Assembly: GCF_025642975.1 (NCBI RefSeq)
Contig: NZ_JANZKJ010000004.1
Location: 1-64,000 of the forward strand
Length of the DNA stretch: 64,000 bases
DNA from: Pseudomonas sp. RIT-PI-S
Lineage (GTDB): Bacteria; Pseudomonadota; Gammaproteobacteria; Pseudomonadales; Pseudomonadaceae
Direction of reading: 5' to 3'
How positions within the stretch are numbered: position 1 is the stretch's first letter; every line of letters begins with the position of its first letter. The notes under the pieces were generated by a model. The model ran no database searches and was not told the origin of the DNA. It was given only the letters and a program-made list of their open reading frames with translations. A program made the translations under genes and the position numbers. This document shows positions 56,929 to 64,000 of the stretch, in pieces.

Positions 56929-57183
56929 ATGAGTCTGAATCTTGCCAACAAAACATTCGCCGAACGCCAGGCCATCGAAGCCGAAAAAGCTCGGCATTTC
57001 GAAAGCTGGAAAGCCAACCTTGGCCGCGCCAAGGCCGAGGCCGCCCGGCTTATCGCGGAAAAGCCCCGGCGCAAGGGCAAATGGGCTGAGTGGGTGCGCA
57101 CGGAGCTCGAACAGCTCTCCCCGCCGGACTACGCCAACCTGGTTCGTGGCGAAGTCAACAAGCTGATGGCCGCCGCCCGCTGA
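56929..57183 (+). CDS. Conserved small basic protein
   Basis: An 84-residue soluble, Lys/Arg/Glu/Ala-rich helical protein (NKTFAERQAIEAEKARHFESWKANL; AEWVRTELEQLSPPDYANLVRGEVNKLM). AGGTGG precedes the ATG at 56929. It looks like a small conserved Pseudomonas hypothetical; charged composition suggests nucleic-acid or protein contact, but no domain was recognised. It converges with the LEA-type gene three bases away. Confidence 0.68.
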   Translation: MSLNLANKTFAERQAIEAEKARHFESWKANLGRAKAEAARLIAEKPRRKGKWAEWVRTELEQLSPPDYANLVRGEVNKLMAAAR

Positions 57184-57186
57184 TCT

Positions 57187-57672
57187 TCACGGCAGGGTCC
57201 CCGGCGGGGCCAACGTGAGCGGGTCCAGGCGACCGCTGTCGCTGAAGCGTACCGCGCCCATCAGCCCGGGCGTATCCAGTTTGCCGTTGAGCCGATAGGC
57301 CACCCCCTTGCTCGCTTGCAGGTCGGCCAAGGCCCAGGCTTGGCGCAGCACGGAAAACGCCGAAACCGTCACCGGGATGGTCAGCAGCGCCTCGCTATAG
57401 CCGCCCAGGGTGCCCTTTTCGGCACTTACACCACTGGCTAACGGCTGGCCATTGACCTCCAGCGCAAGGGCGACCCCGGCATAGTCCACCGGTTCGCGAT
57501 TAGGGTTTTGCACTCTAAGCTTTACCTGAGCGCGCCACTCAAGGTCAGCGCCAGGTGCGGGCTCCAAGCCCGCTACCTGTACGATCAGCGGATCCCGCGG
57601 GCTGAACACTGCACAGGCGCCGAGGCTCCCGCAGAGCATGAATAGCAAGGCGCGGCGAAGCAAAACAACCAT
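57187..57672 (-). CDS. LEA14/WHy-type lipoprotein
   Basis: A 161-residue predicted lipoprotein (lipobox LGAC near residue 20). The mature part is a water-stress/hypersensitive-response (LEA type 2) fold: LEWRAQVKLRVQNPNREPVDYAGVALALEVNGQPLASGV, split here, and LLTIPVTVSAFSVL. The family is linked to desiccation or membrane stability. The ATG at 57672 fits; the DUF883 and 84-residue genes are neighbours without clear functional tie. Confidence 0.8.
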   Translation of the reverse strand: MVVLLRRALLFMLCGSLGACAVFSPRDPLIVQVAGLEPAPGADLEWRAQVKLRVQNPNREPVDYAGVALALEVNGQPLASGVSAEKGTLGGYSEALLTIPVTVSAFSVLRQAWALADLQASKGVAYRLNGKLDTPGLMGAVRFSDSGRLDPLTLAPPGTLP

Positions 57673-57737
57673 GGCAAACTCCGTAGGGCTCAGTGTTGCG
57701 ACACCACAGGGCAGGCGGGGTTCGCGAGGACGGCCCT

Positions 57738-58046
57738 ATGTCGAGACTTTCAACCGCGTTTTGCCTGCTGGTTTTGATGATGACCGCAGCCCCGCAGGCT
57801 ACGTCCGCACCGACGGCAGCGGCCAACGCGGGGGTGAACGCAAACCCGCTGAGTAGCCCGATACGGCGGGCGAACCCTAATAGCCGCCAAGGCAGCGTGC
57901 CCAGCAATCCAGCTCAGCGCCAGGGCCTGCAAGCAATGCCAGGTGGCCGGCCGCCTACGCTGGAGAACGGTGGCATTGGCAATGGGCAGCGTTTTCCTGC
58001 CCCAGCGCCAGCGCCTATGCCAGCCAAGCCCGGCGAGCGGCGCTAA
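57738..58046 (+). CDS. Exported Pro/Ala-rich protein
   Basis: A 102-residue protein with a signal peptide (STAFCLLVLMMTAAPQATSA) and a low-complexity Pro/Ala/Asn/Gly mature part (ANPNSRQGSVPSNPAQRQG; FPAPAPAPMPAKPGERR). GAGGA eight bases upstream supports the ATG at 57738. No family recognised. Its TAA overlaps the stop of the convergent dehydrogenase by 4 bases. Confidence 0.55.
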   Translation: MSRLSTAFCLLVLMMTAAPQATSAPTAAANAGVNANPLSSPIRRANPNSRQGSVPSNPAQRQGLQAMPGGRPPTLENGGIGNGQRFPAPAPAPMPAKPGERR

Positions 58047-59017
58047 GCGCTGCCCGGCCTTGGCCCGAGCAGGCGAATCGGTTGGCCTGCATGCCAGGCG
58101 AGAATGTCTTCGATCATGGCGCTGAAAAAGGCTCGGTAGTTGTTCTCGCTGACGTAACCGATGTGTGGTGTGGCGAGGACGTTCGGCAGGCGCCGGAAGG
58201 GATGGTCCAAGCCAAGCGGCTCCTGGTCGAACACGTCCAGCGCCGCTCCGCCCAGCCGGCCGCTTTCCAAGGCCGCCAACAGCGCCTGCTCGTTCACGAT
58301 CGGGCCCCGCGAAGTGTTGACCAGCAGCGCGCCGCGCTTCATCCAGGCCAGCGCCTGGGCGTCGACCAAGTGCTGGGTGCGCTCACTCAGCACCAGGTGC
58401 ACGCTGAGGATATCCGCTTGTTCGAACAGCGCCTGTTTGTCTACCAGGCGGGCGCCTGCTGCGGCAGCGCGCTCCGGGGTCAAGTTCTGGCTCCAGGCGA
58501 TCACCTGCATGCCAAAGGCCTTGGCATAGCCCGCAAGGGTGCCGCCGATGTTACCTAACCCTAGGAGGCCAAGGGTCTTACCGTGCAAGTCACCGCCCAA
58601 GCCAACCTGCCAGCCGCCACTGCGTAGCGAAAGCGCCTCCTGCACCAGGTTGCGATTGAGCGCCATCAGCAACGCCCAGGTCAGCTCCGGCGTGGCGTGC
58701 CGATAACTGTCGCCACCGCACACGGTAATGCCTTGGGCTTCGGCTGCCGCCAGGTCGATCGCGGCGTTGCGCATGCCGCCGGTCACAATCAGCTTGAGCC
58801 TGGGCAGGCGGCGCAGCAGTTCGGCGTTGAACGAAGTTCGCTCACGCATCACGCAGATCACGGCATAGGGCGCCAGGCGCTCTGCCAAGGTGTCAACGCC
58901 CGCCGGGTACTGATGTAAAAACTCCACCTGGCCCACCTGGGCCAAAGCCGTCCAATCCACCACGCCTTGGGCAACGCCTTGCCAGTCGTCCAGCACGGCA
59001 ATCCGCAGTTCGCTCAT
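58043..59017 (-). CDS. D-2-hydroxyacid dehydrogenase family protein
   Basis: A 324-residue NAD(P)H enzyme. MSELRIAVLDDWQG starts at ATG 59017 after AGGAG; longer readings extend into the hydrolase gene. LGLLGLGNIGGTLAGYAKAFGM is the dinucleotide fold, with NTSRGPIVNE (Arg), FDQEPL (Glu) and TPHIGYVSE (His) as the catalytic triad. Substrate class (glyoxylate, phosphoglycerate or other 2-oxo acids) cannot be fixed. It sits five bases after the alpha/beta hydrolase gene in one operon. Confidence 0.85.
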   Translation of the reverse strand: MSELRIAVLDDWQGVAQGVVDWTALAQVGQVEFLHQYPAGVDTLAERLAPYAVICVMRERTSFNAELLRRLPRLKLIVTGGMRNAAIDLAAAEAQGITVCGGDSYRHATPELTWALLMALNRNLVQEALSLRSGGWQVGLGGDLHGKTLGLLGLGNIGGTLAGYAKAFGMQVIAWSQNLTPERAAAAGARLVDKQALFEQADILSVHLVLSERTQHLVDAQALAWMKRGALLVNTSRGPIVNEQALLAALESGRLGGAALDVFDQEPLGLDHPFRRLPNVLATPHIGYVSENNYRAFFSAMIEDILAWHAGQPIRLLGPRPGSA

Positions 59018-59022
59018 CCGTT

Positions 59023-60051
59023 TTACTCCTGCTTGGTAGGGGGCGTGGCCGGCTGCCCGAGCCAGTCCAGCACCGCTTTGTGGAAGCGCTTCGGTTCTTC
59101 CATCTGCGGGGCGTGGCCCAGGCCCGGGAATTCGACTAGGGTGGCCCCAGGAATTCGCTGGCTGGCCTGCTTGCCCAACACATCGTAGTGCCCCAGCCTG
59201 GCTTTGACCTCCGGTGGCGCTACATCGCTGCCGATGGCCGTGGTGTCGGCGGTCCCGATCAGCAGCAGTGTGGGCACCTTGATGTTGCCGAATTCGTAGT
59301 ACACCGGCTGGGTGAAAATCATGTCGTAGATCAGCGCCGAGTTCCACGCCACCACGTTGTGACCGGGGCCTTGGTTGAGCCCGGCAAGCATGGTCACCCA
59401 ACGTTCGTAGGCCGGCGCCCAGCGGCCGCTGTAATACGTTTTGCGCTCGTATTCGCGAATGCTGTCGACATTGAGTTTGACCTCCCGGGCAAACCACTCA
59501 TCCACGCTACGGTAGGGCACGCCAAGGGCCTTCCAGTCCTCCAGGCCGATGGGGTTCACCAACAGCAGGCGCTCGGTTTCCTCGGGATAGAGCAGCGCGT
59601 AACGGGCTGCGAGCATGCCGCCGGTGGAGTGGCCCAGGACGATCGCATCCTTGATGCCCAATTCCAGCAGCAGGTTGTGGGTATTGTTCGCCAGTTGCTG
59701 GAAGCTGTACTGATAGTGCTCGGGCTTGCTGGACGTGCAGAAGCCAACCTGGTCCGGCGCGATAACCCGGTAGCCGGCGTCGCTCAGCACCTTGATGGTG
59801 GCCTCCCAAGTCGCGGCGCAGAAGTTCTTGCCATGCAGCAGCACCACCGTATGGCCGTTGGCCCTGCCGCCGGCGGCCACGTCCATGTAGCCCATCTCCA
59901 GCGAGGCGCCCTGGGATTCGAAGCGGTAGTGTTGCAGGGTGTAGGGGTAATCGAACCCCTCGAGTTGTGGCCCATACAGGGGCTGCTGGTCGGCGTGGAG
60001 CGAAGGGGCGAGCAGCGCGGCGAGGGCGAAAGCGATGAGGCGCAGGCGCAT
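59023..60051 (-). CDS. Exported alpha/beta hydrolase
   Basis: A 342-residue protein with a signal peptide (AFALAALLAPSLHA-DQ). It has a classic alpha/beta hydrolase core: HGKNFCAATWEATI (oxyanion), VIAPDQVGFCTSSKP, nucleophile Ser142 in GHSTGG, and PGLGHAPQMEEP near the end with the catalytic His. AAGGA precedes the ATG at 60051. Periplasmic esterase or lipase-like action is likely; the substrate is unknown. First gene of an operon with the dehydrogenase. Confidence 0.83.
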   Translation of the reverse strand: MRLRLIAFALAALLAPSLHADQQPLYGPQLEGFDYPYTLQHYRFESQGASLEMGYMDVAAGGRANGHTVVLLHGKNFCAATWEATIKVLSDAGYRVIAPDQVGFCTSSKPEHYQYSFQQLANNTHNLLLELGIKDAIVLGHSTGGMLAARYALLYPEETERLLLVNPIGLEDWKALGVPYRSVDEWFAREVKLNVDSIREYERKTYYSGRWAPAYERWVTMLAGLNQGPGHNVVAWNSALIYDMIFTQPVYYEFGNIKVPTLLLIGTADTTAIGSDVAPPEVKARLGHYDVLGKQASQRIPGATLVEFPGLGHAPQMEEPKRFHKAVLDWLGQPATPPTKQE

Positions 60052-60168
60052 GGCGGTTTTCCTTGAACGAAAGTATTGGCCAAGCCCGCGGAACGGCGAG
60101 GGGGCGGTCCGCTGACTTTCCCGCCGCGGCACTCTACCATGGGTCGCCAAAAGCCAGCGCGGACGGCC

Positions 60169-61188
60169 ATGATCAAAGACAGCATTTCCATCGAGTTGGT
60201 GCGCCAGGCGCTGCACGCGATTGCTCCCGGCTGCGCCGCACAGGCGCTGGCCCAGGCCCACATCCCGGCAGCGGCCCTCGCTGACGACAGCGCGCGGGTA
60301 TCGGCCAGTACGTACGCCGGCCTGTGGCGGGAGCTGGCCGTTGCCATCGACGACGAATTCTTCAACATGGCGCCTCGCCCCCTGAGAGCCGGCAGCCTGG
60401 CTTTTTTGTGGCGCAGCGCCATGGGCCAGGCCAGTGTGGCCGACGGCTTGGGCCTGGGGCTGGAGTTTCTTCGGCTGATGCTTGGCGGCTTTTGCGCCAG
60501 CCTGGAACGCCAGCGCAGCGTGGCGGTGATCAGCCTCGAGGAAGCCGCGCAGCCAGCGCCTGCGTTCACGTACTTTACGTTCTGGATGATCGTGCATGGG
60601 CTTACCTGCTGGCTGGCGGGGCGGCGGGTGCCGATCCTGGCCGTGGAGCTGCGTGGCCCGGCGCCGGAATATTGCGAGGACTACCGGCGGTTTTTCGGCA
60701 CCAACCTGCGCTTCGATCAGCCCTGCACACGCCTGATCTTCGCAGCTGATTGCCTGGACCTGCCCGTGCGTCGCACCGAGGCCGACCTTCAGGCCGTGTG
60801 CGCCGAGCTGCCAGGCAACCTATTGGTGAAATATCGAGACCCGGGCGGGTTGGCACGCAGGGTGCGCGACCGCCTGCGCACAACGCCACCCGCCGCCTGG
60901 CCAGAAGCGAGCCAGCTGGCAGTGGACTACGGCATGTCGGTGGCCACCTTACGCCGGCGGCTGGCGGCCGAGGGCCAGAGCTTGCAGCAGGTGAAGGCCA
61001 GCGTGCGCAAGGAGCGCGCGGTCACCTGGCTGGCCGAGGAGGGCGTAAGCATGGCGCAGATCGCCGAGCGCCTGGGCTTCGCCGATGAAAGCTCGTTCTA
61101 CCGCGCCTTCCGCCAGTGGTTCGGCTCCAACCCCGGGCATTACCGCAGCCTGGTACTGGGCACTGGCGAAAACGCTCACCGCGATTGA
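60169..61188 (+). CDS. AraC-family regulator of the downstream catabolic genes
   Basis: A 339-residue regulator of the same architecture as the one at 76-1128: an Arabinose_bd-type N-terminus and a C-terminal pair of helix-turn-helix units (GMSVATLRRRLAAEGQSLQQVK and SMAQIAERLGFADESSFYRAF). ATG 60169 (MIKDSISIELV) fits the family start better than ones at 60139 or 60076, although its ribosome-binding site is weak. It precedes the SDR-thiolase-hydratase genes by 72 bases on the same strand and probably controls them. Confidence 0.82.
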   Translation: MIKDSISIELVRQALHAIAPGCAAQALAQAHIPAAALADDSARVSASTYAGLWRELAVAIDDEFFNMAPRPLRAGSLAFLWRSAMGQASVADGLGLGLEFLRLMLGGFCASLERQRSVAVISLEEAAQPAPAFTYFTFWMIVHGLTCWLAGRRVPILAVELRGPAPEYCEDYRRFFGTNLRFDQPCTRLIFAADCLDLPVRRTEADLQAVCAELPGNLLVKYRDPGGLARRVRDRLRTTPPAAWPEASQLAVDYGMSVATLRRRLAAEGQSLQQVKASVRKERAVTWLAEEGVSMAQIAERLGFADESSFYRAFRQWFGSNPGHYRSLVLGTGENAHRD

Positions 61189-61260
61189 CCGGCCACGCCA
61201 TTGCCGAACTCCGCGCGAGCGCGGAGCATGCGGCGTGACGGTGTTTCCCAGGAGCTGAGC

Positions 61261-62022
61261 ATGAACATTCAAAACAATAACTTTGTGGTCAGCGGTGCCG
61301 CCTCAGGATTGGGCGCAGCGACCGCGACGGCGCTGGTCCACGCCGGTGCCCGAGTGTTACTGGTCGACCTCAACGCCGCAGGCGTGGCGGCTACCGCCGA
61401 CGCTTTGGGCATGCCGTCGGCGGTGGCCGACATCACCGACGTGGCCCAGGCTCAGGCGGCCATCGACGCCGGCATCGAGGCCTTTGGCTCCTTGCACGGC
61501 CTGGTCAATTGCGCGGGCGTGGTGCTCGGTGAACGCATTCTTGGGCGCGACGGGCCCCATGGGCTGGAAGCGTTCAAGCGGGTGATCGACGTCAACCTGA
61601 TCGGCAGCTTCAACTTGCTGCGCCTGGCCGCTGCGGCCATGGCCAATAATTCCCCCGATGCCAGCGGCAGCCGTGGAGTGATCATCAATACTGCCTCGGT
61701 GGCGGCCTACGACGGGCAGATCGGCCAGGCCGCCTATGCGGCGTCCAAGGGCGCGATCGCCAGCCTGACCTTGCCGGCGGCGCGAGAGCTGGCGCGCCAT
61801 GGCATTCGCGTGATGACCATCGCGCCAGGGCTGTTCGAAACGCCGATGATGGCTGGGATGACCGATGACGTGCGCGCGTCCTTGGCCGCGGCCGTGCCCT
61901 TTCCCCCCAGGCTCGGCAAGCCTGCCGAATATGCCGCCTTGGCGTTGCACATCATTACCAACGACATGCTCAACGGCGAAGTGATCCGCCTCGACGGCGC
62001 CTTGCGCATGGCCGCTCGCTAG
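61261..62022 (+). CDS. HSD17B10-like 3-hydroxyacyl-CoA dehydrogenase (SDR)
   Basis: A 253-residue short-chain dehydrogenase. SGAASGLG (11-18) binds NAD, and Ser146, Tyr159 and Lys163 (YAASK) form the catalytic triad. The long inserts (GRDGPHGLEAFKRVIDVNL; GLFETPMM) are typical of the type II 3-hydroxyacyl-CoA (2-methyl-3-hydroxybutyryl-CoA) dehydrogenase branch. CAGGAG lies upstream of the ATG. Acts between the hydratase and thiolase steps encoded next door. Confidence 0.87.
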   Translation: MNIQNNNFVVSGAASGLGAATATALVHAGARVLLVDLNAAGVAATADALGMPSAVADITDVAQAQAAIDAGIEAFGSLHGLVNCAGVVLGERILGRDGPHGLEAFKRVIDVNLIGSFNLLRLAAAAMANNSPDASGSRGVIINTASVAAYDGQIGQAAYAASKGAIASLTLPAARELARHGIRVMTIAPGLFETPMMAGMTDDVRASLAAAVPFPPRLGKPAEYAALALHIITNDMLNGEVIRLDGALRMAAR

Positions 62023-62032
62023 GAGAACCAAC

Positions 62033-63217
62033 ATGAATGATCCAGTAGTCATCGTAGGCGCCGCCCGCACCCCCATGGGCGGCCTGCAAGGCGCGCTCAG
62101 CGGCTTGAGCGCCACCCGCTTGGGCAGCGCGGCCATAGCCGCCGCGGTGGAGCGTGCCGGTGTGGCGCCCGGCGCGGTGGATGAAGTGCTGATGGGCTGC
62201 GTGTTGCCTGCCGGGCTCGGTCAGGCGCCCGCGCGCCAGGCGGCCCTGGGCGCCGGGCTGGCGAAGAGTACGCCCTGCACCACGCTCAACAAGATGTGCG
62301 GCTCGGGTATGCAGGCGGTCATCCTCGGCCATGACCTGTTGCTCGCCGGCAGCGCCGATACCGTGGTCGCCGGCGGCATGGAGAGCATGTCCAATGCGCC
62401 GTACCTGCTGGACAAGGCCCGCAACGGCTACCGCATGGGCCATGGCAAGGTCATCGACCACATGTTCCTAGACGGCCTCGAAGATGCCTACACCCCGGGG
62501 CGGCTGATGGGGACCTTCGCAGAAGACTGCGCTGCCAGCGAGGGTATCGATCGCCAGGCCCAGGATGACTACGCCGTGGCATCCCTGGAACGCGCGATGC
62601 GGGCCATCAGTGACGGCAGCTTCGAGGAGGAGATTGTCGCCGTCACCGCGCCAGCCGGCCGCGAAACGCGCTCGGTAAGCCAGGATGAGCAGCCACCCAA
62701 GGCCCGGCCGGAAAAAATCCCCACGCTCAAGCCCGCCTTCCGCGAAGGCGGAAGCGTGACCGCGGCCAACGCCAGCTCTATCTCGGACGGCGCCGCCGCG
62801 CTGGTGCTCATGCGCCAGAGCCAGGCCCAGGCCCGTGGGCTGCAACCGCTGGCGGTGATTCATGGGCACGCCGCCTTCGCTGACGAGCCAGCCTTGTTCC
62901 CCTTGGCCCCTGTGGGCGCCATCAAGCGGCTGCTGACCCGTACCGGCTGGGCGCTGGAAGACGTGGACCTGTTCGAGATCAACGAAGCCTTCGCCGTGGT
63001 CGCGCTGGCGTGCATGCGCCGCCTGGAGCTGCCCCACGAGAAGGTGAACGTCAACGGTGGCGCCTGCGCGTTGGGCCACCCGATCGGTGCTTCCGGCGCG
63101 CGCATCGTGGTGAGCCTGCTGGCCGCCCTGCGCCAGCGCGGCCTGAAGCGCGGGATCGCCGCCATTTGTATCGGTGGCGGCGAAGCGACCGCGATCGCCA
63201 TTGAATGCCTCGGCTAA
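62033..63217 (+). CDS. Acetyl-CoA acetyltransferase (thiolase)
   Basis: A 394-residue thiolase that cleaves 3-oxoacyl-CoA with CoA. Cys89 in NKMCGSGMQ is the nucleophile, His349 in [14 protein letters not shown] the base and Cys379 in AICIGGGEA the second catalytic cysteine; [10 protein letters not shown] is also conserved. It resembles the FadAx-type thiolase of Pseudomonas branched and short-chain acyl-CoA pathways, by context. AGGAG precedes the ATG, 11 bases after the SDR. Confidence 0.9.
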   Translation: MNDPVVIVGAARTPMGGLQGALSGLSATRLGSAAIAAAVERAGVAPGAVDEVLMGCVLPAGLGQAPARQAALGAGLAKSTPCTTLNKMCGSGMQAVILGHDLLLAGSADTVVAGGMESMSNAPYLLDKARNGYRMGHGKVIDHMFLDGLEDAYTPGRLMGTFAEDCAASEGIDRQAQDDYAVASLERAMRAISDGSFEEEIVAVTAPAGRETRSVSQDEQPPKARPEKIPTLKPAFREGGSVTAANASSISDGAAALVLMRQSQAQARGLQPLAVIHGHAAFADEPALFPLAPVGAIKRLLTRTGWALEDVDLFEINEAFAVVALACMRRLELPHEKVNVNGGACALGHPIGASGARIVVSLLAALRQRGLKRGIAAICIGGGEATAIAIECLG

Positions 63218-63236
63218 GCCTCATAAGGAGCTACAA

Positions 63237-64000
63237 ATGCCCGAATTCGAAACCATAGTGCTGACCTTTCACCAGCGCGTAGCGCTGATCACCCTGAACC
63301 GGCCGCAGGCGCTGAATGCCCTGAACGCCCAGGTGATCAGTGAACTGAATCGAGTGCTGGATCAGGTCGAGCGCGACCCCGGCATCGGCTGCGTGGTCAT
63401 CACCGGCTCGGAGAAAGCCTTCGCCGCCGGCGCCGATATCAAGGAAATGGCCACGCTGGACTACCCCGGCATCTACATGGACGACCTCTTCCACGAGGCG
63501 GACCGTATTGCCGCTCGCCGCAAGCCGATCATCGCCGCGGTGGCGGGTTACGCCCTGGGCGGTGGCTGTGAGCTGGCCATGATGTGCGATTTCATTCTCG
63601 CGGCAGACAACGCCCGCTTCGGCCAGCCGGAAATCAACCTCGGGGTGCTGCCGGGCATGGGCGGCACCCAGCGCTTGACCCGCGCCATCGGCAAGGCCAA
63701 AGCCATGGAGCTGTGCCTCACTGGCCGGCTGATGGACGCCGAGGAAGCCGAGCGGGCTGGCTTGGTCGCGCGGATCGTGCCGAAGGCGTCGCTGGTGGAA
63801 GAGGCGCTGGCGGTGGCCGCGGTCATCGCTGAAAAATCCTTGCCGGTAGCGATGATGGTCAAGGAGAGCGTGAACCGCGCCATGGAACTGGGCCTGGCCG
63901 AAGGGGTGCGCTTCGAGCGGCGGGTGTTCCATGCCGCCTTCGCCACCCAGGATCAAAAAGAGGGCATGGCCGCTTTCATCGACAAACGCTCACCCGGCTT
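63237..64000 (+). CDS. Enoyl-CoA hydratase (3' end beyond window)
   Basis: About 254 residues of a crotonase-family hydratase, open to the edge; relatives of about 257 residues suggest that only a few codons are missing. [27 protein letters not shown] (oxyanion/CoA loop), [16 protein letters not shown] and [17 protein letters not shown], which carries the catalytic Glu, are all present. AAGGAG precedes the ATG. It completes a hydratase-dehydrogenase-thiolase set; no acyl-CoA dehydrogenase or acyl-CoA ligase is in the window part of this operon. Confidence 0.9.
   Translation, partial: MPEFETIVLTFHQRVALITLNRPQALNALNAQVISELNRVLDQVERDPGIGCVVITGSEKAFAAGADIKEMATLDYPGIYMDDLFHEADRIAARRKPIIAAVAGYALGGGCELAMMCDFILAADNARFGQPEINLGVLPGMGGTQRLTRAIGKAKAMELCLTGRLMDAEEAERAGLVARIVPKASLVEEALAVAAVIAEKSLPVAMMVKESVNRAMELGLAEGVRFERRVFHAAFATQDQKEGMAAFIDKRSPG

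Overview
The window is chromosomal DNA of a GC-rich gammaproteobacterium, almost certainly a Pseudomonas. The evidence is the core TCA cluster (gltA divergent from sdhCDAB-sucAB-lpd-sucCD, with a START-domain gene beside gltA), dpkA, the fadH/AraC/nitrilase-like neighbourhood, REP-like palindromes, and a Hfq/Crc-decoy RNA of the CrcZ/CrcY/CrcX type. Species cannot be fixed from sequence alone. No rRNA, tRNA, CRISPR array, transposase or prophage block was recognised, so the window is mostly vertically inherited backbone with small accessory modules.

Layout. 1-5.3 kb: AraC regulator and a membrane-anchored nitrilase-like protein, divergent from fadH and a PLP enzyme. 5.3-10.5 kb: D-galactonate catabolism (dgoK, dgoA, dgoD, MFS transporter, IclR regulator) behind an operator-like palindrome and a sigma-70 promoter. 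10.5-12.3 kb: exported subtilisin-like protease. 12.4-16.3 kb: the electron-transfer-flavoprotein system, with ETF-ubiquinone oxidoreductase divergent from etfBA and a PsrA-type palindrome between them. 16.3-21.7 kb: solute-binding protein, two envelope proteins (DUF4398 and OmpA), a MocR regulator, an exported Ala/Lys-rich protein, a YkgJ-like protein and a START protein. 21.7-34.9 kb: citrate synthase and the TCA operon, which encodes succinate dehydrogenase, 2-oxoglutarate dehydrogenase and succinyl-CoA synthetase. 35-39.5 kb: YebC/PmpR-type protein, then an overlapping minus-strand chain ECF sigma, anti-sigma, ZapE/AFG1-like ATPase and LRR-protein kinase. 39.5-43.3 kb: M14 carboxypeptidase, small protein, S24 repressor, the hidden sRNA and a LysR regulator. 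43.4-52.4 kb: acyl-CoA dehydrogenase, PstS-like/OmpA fusion, xthA, tamA and tamB. 52.4-55.1 kb: a minus-strand module of two DUF2589 proteins, a Mor-family regulator, an exported protein and a tiny Gly/His lipoprotein. 55.2-60.1 kb: dpkA, small envelope genes, a 2-hydroxyacid dehydrogenase and an alpha/beta hydrolase. 60.2-64 kb: AraC regulator followed by SDR, thiolase and enoyl-CoA hydratase; the last gene runs off the edge.

The most informative hidden element is at 41.8-42.3 kb, a roughly 500-base gene-free and AT-richer stretch. Read on the minus strand it has a GTTAC/GTAAC inverted pair, a perfect IHF consensus, a -24/-12 sigma-54 promoter, six AAnAAnAA clusters and a UUCG-capped hairpin. 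That is the architecture of a CbrB/RpoN-activated decoy RNA for the catabolite repressor Hfq/Crc. The window also holds many likely targets of carbon control (dgo, fadH, etf, acyl-CoA genes), although no Crc site was demonstrated in them.

The least understood parts are the DUF2589/Mor module and the sigma/anti-sigma/ATPase/kinase chain. Both are tightly packed and carry RNA or promoter signals that suggest dedicated regulation. Functions given for metabolic enzymes rest on motifs and family knowledge; no database search was run.
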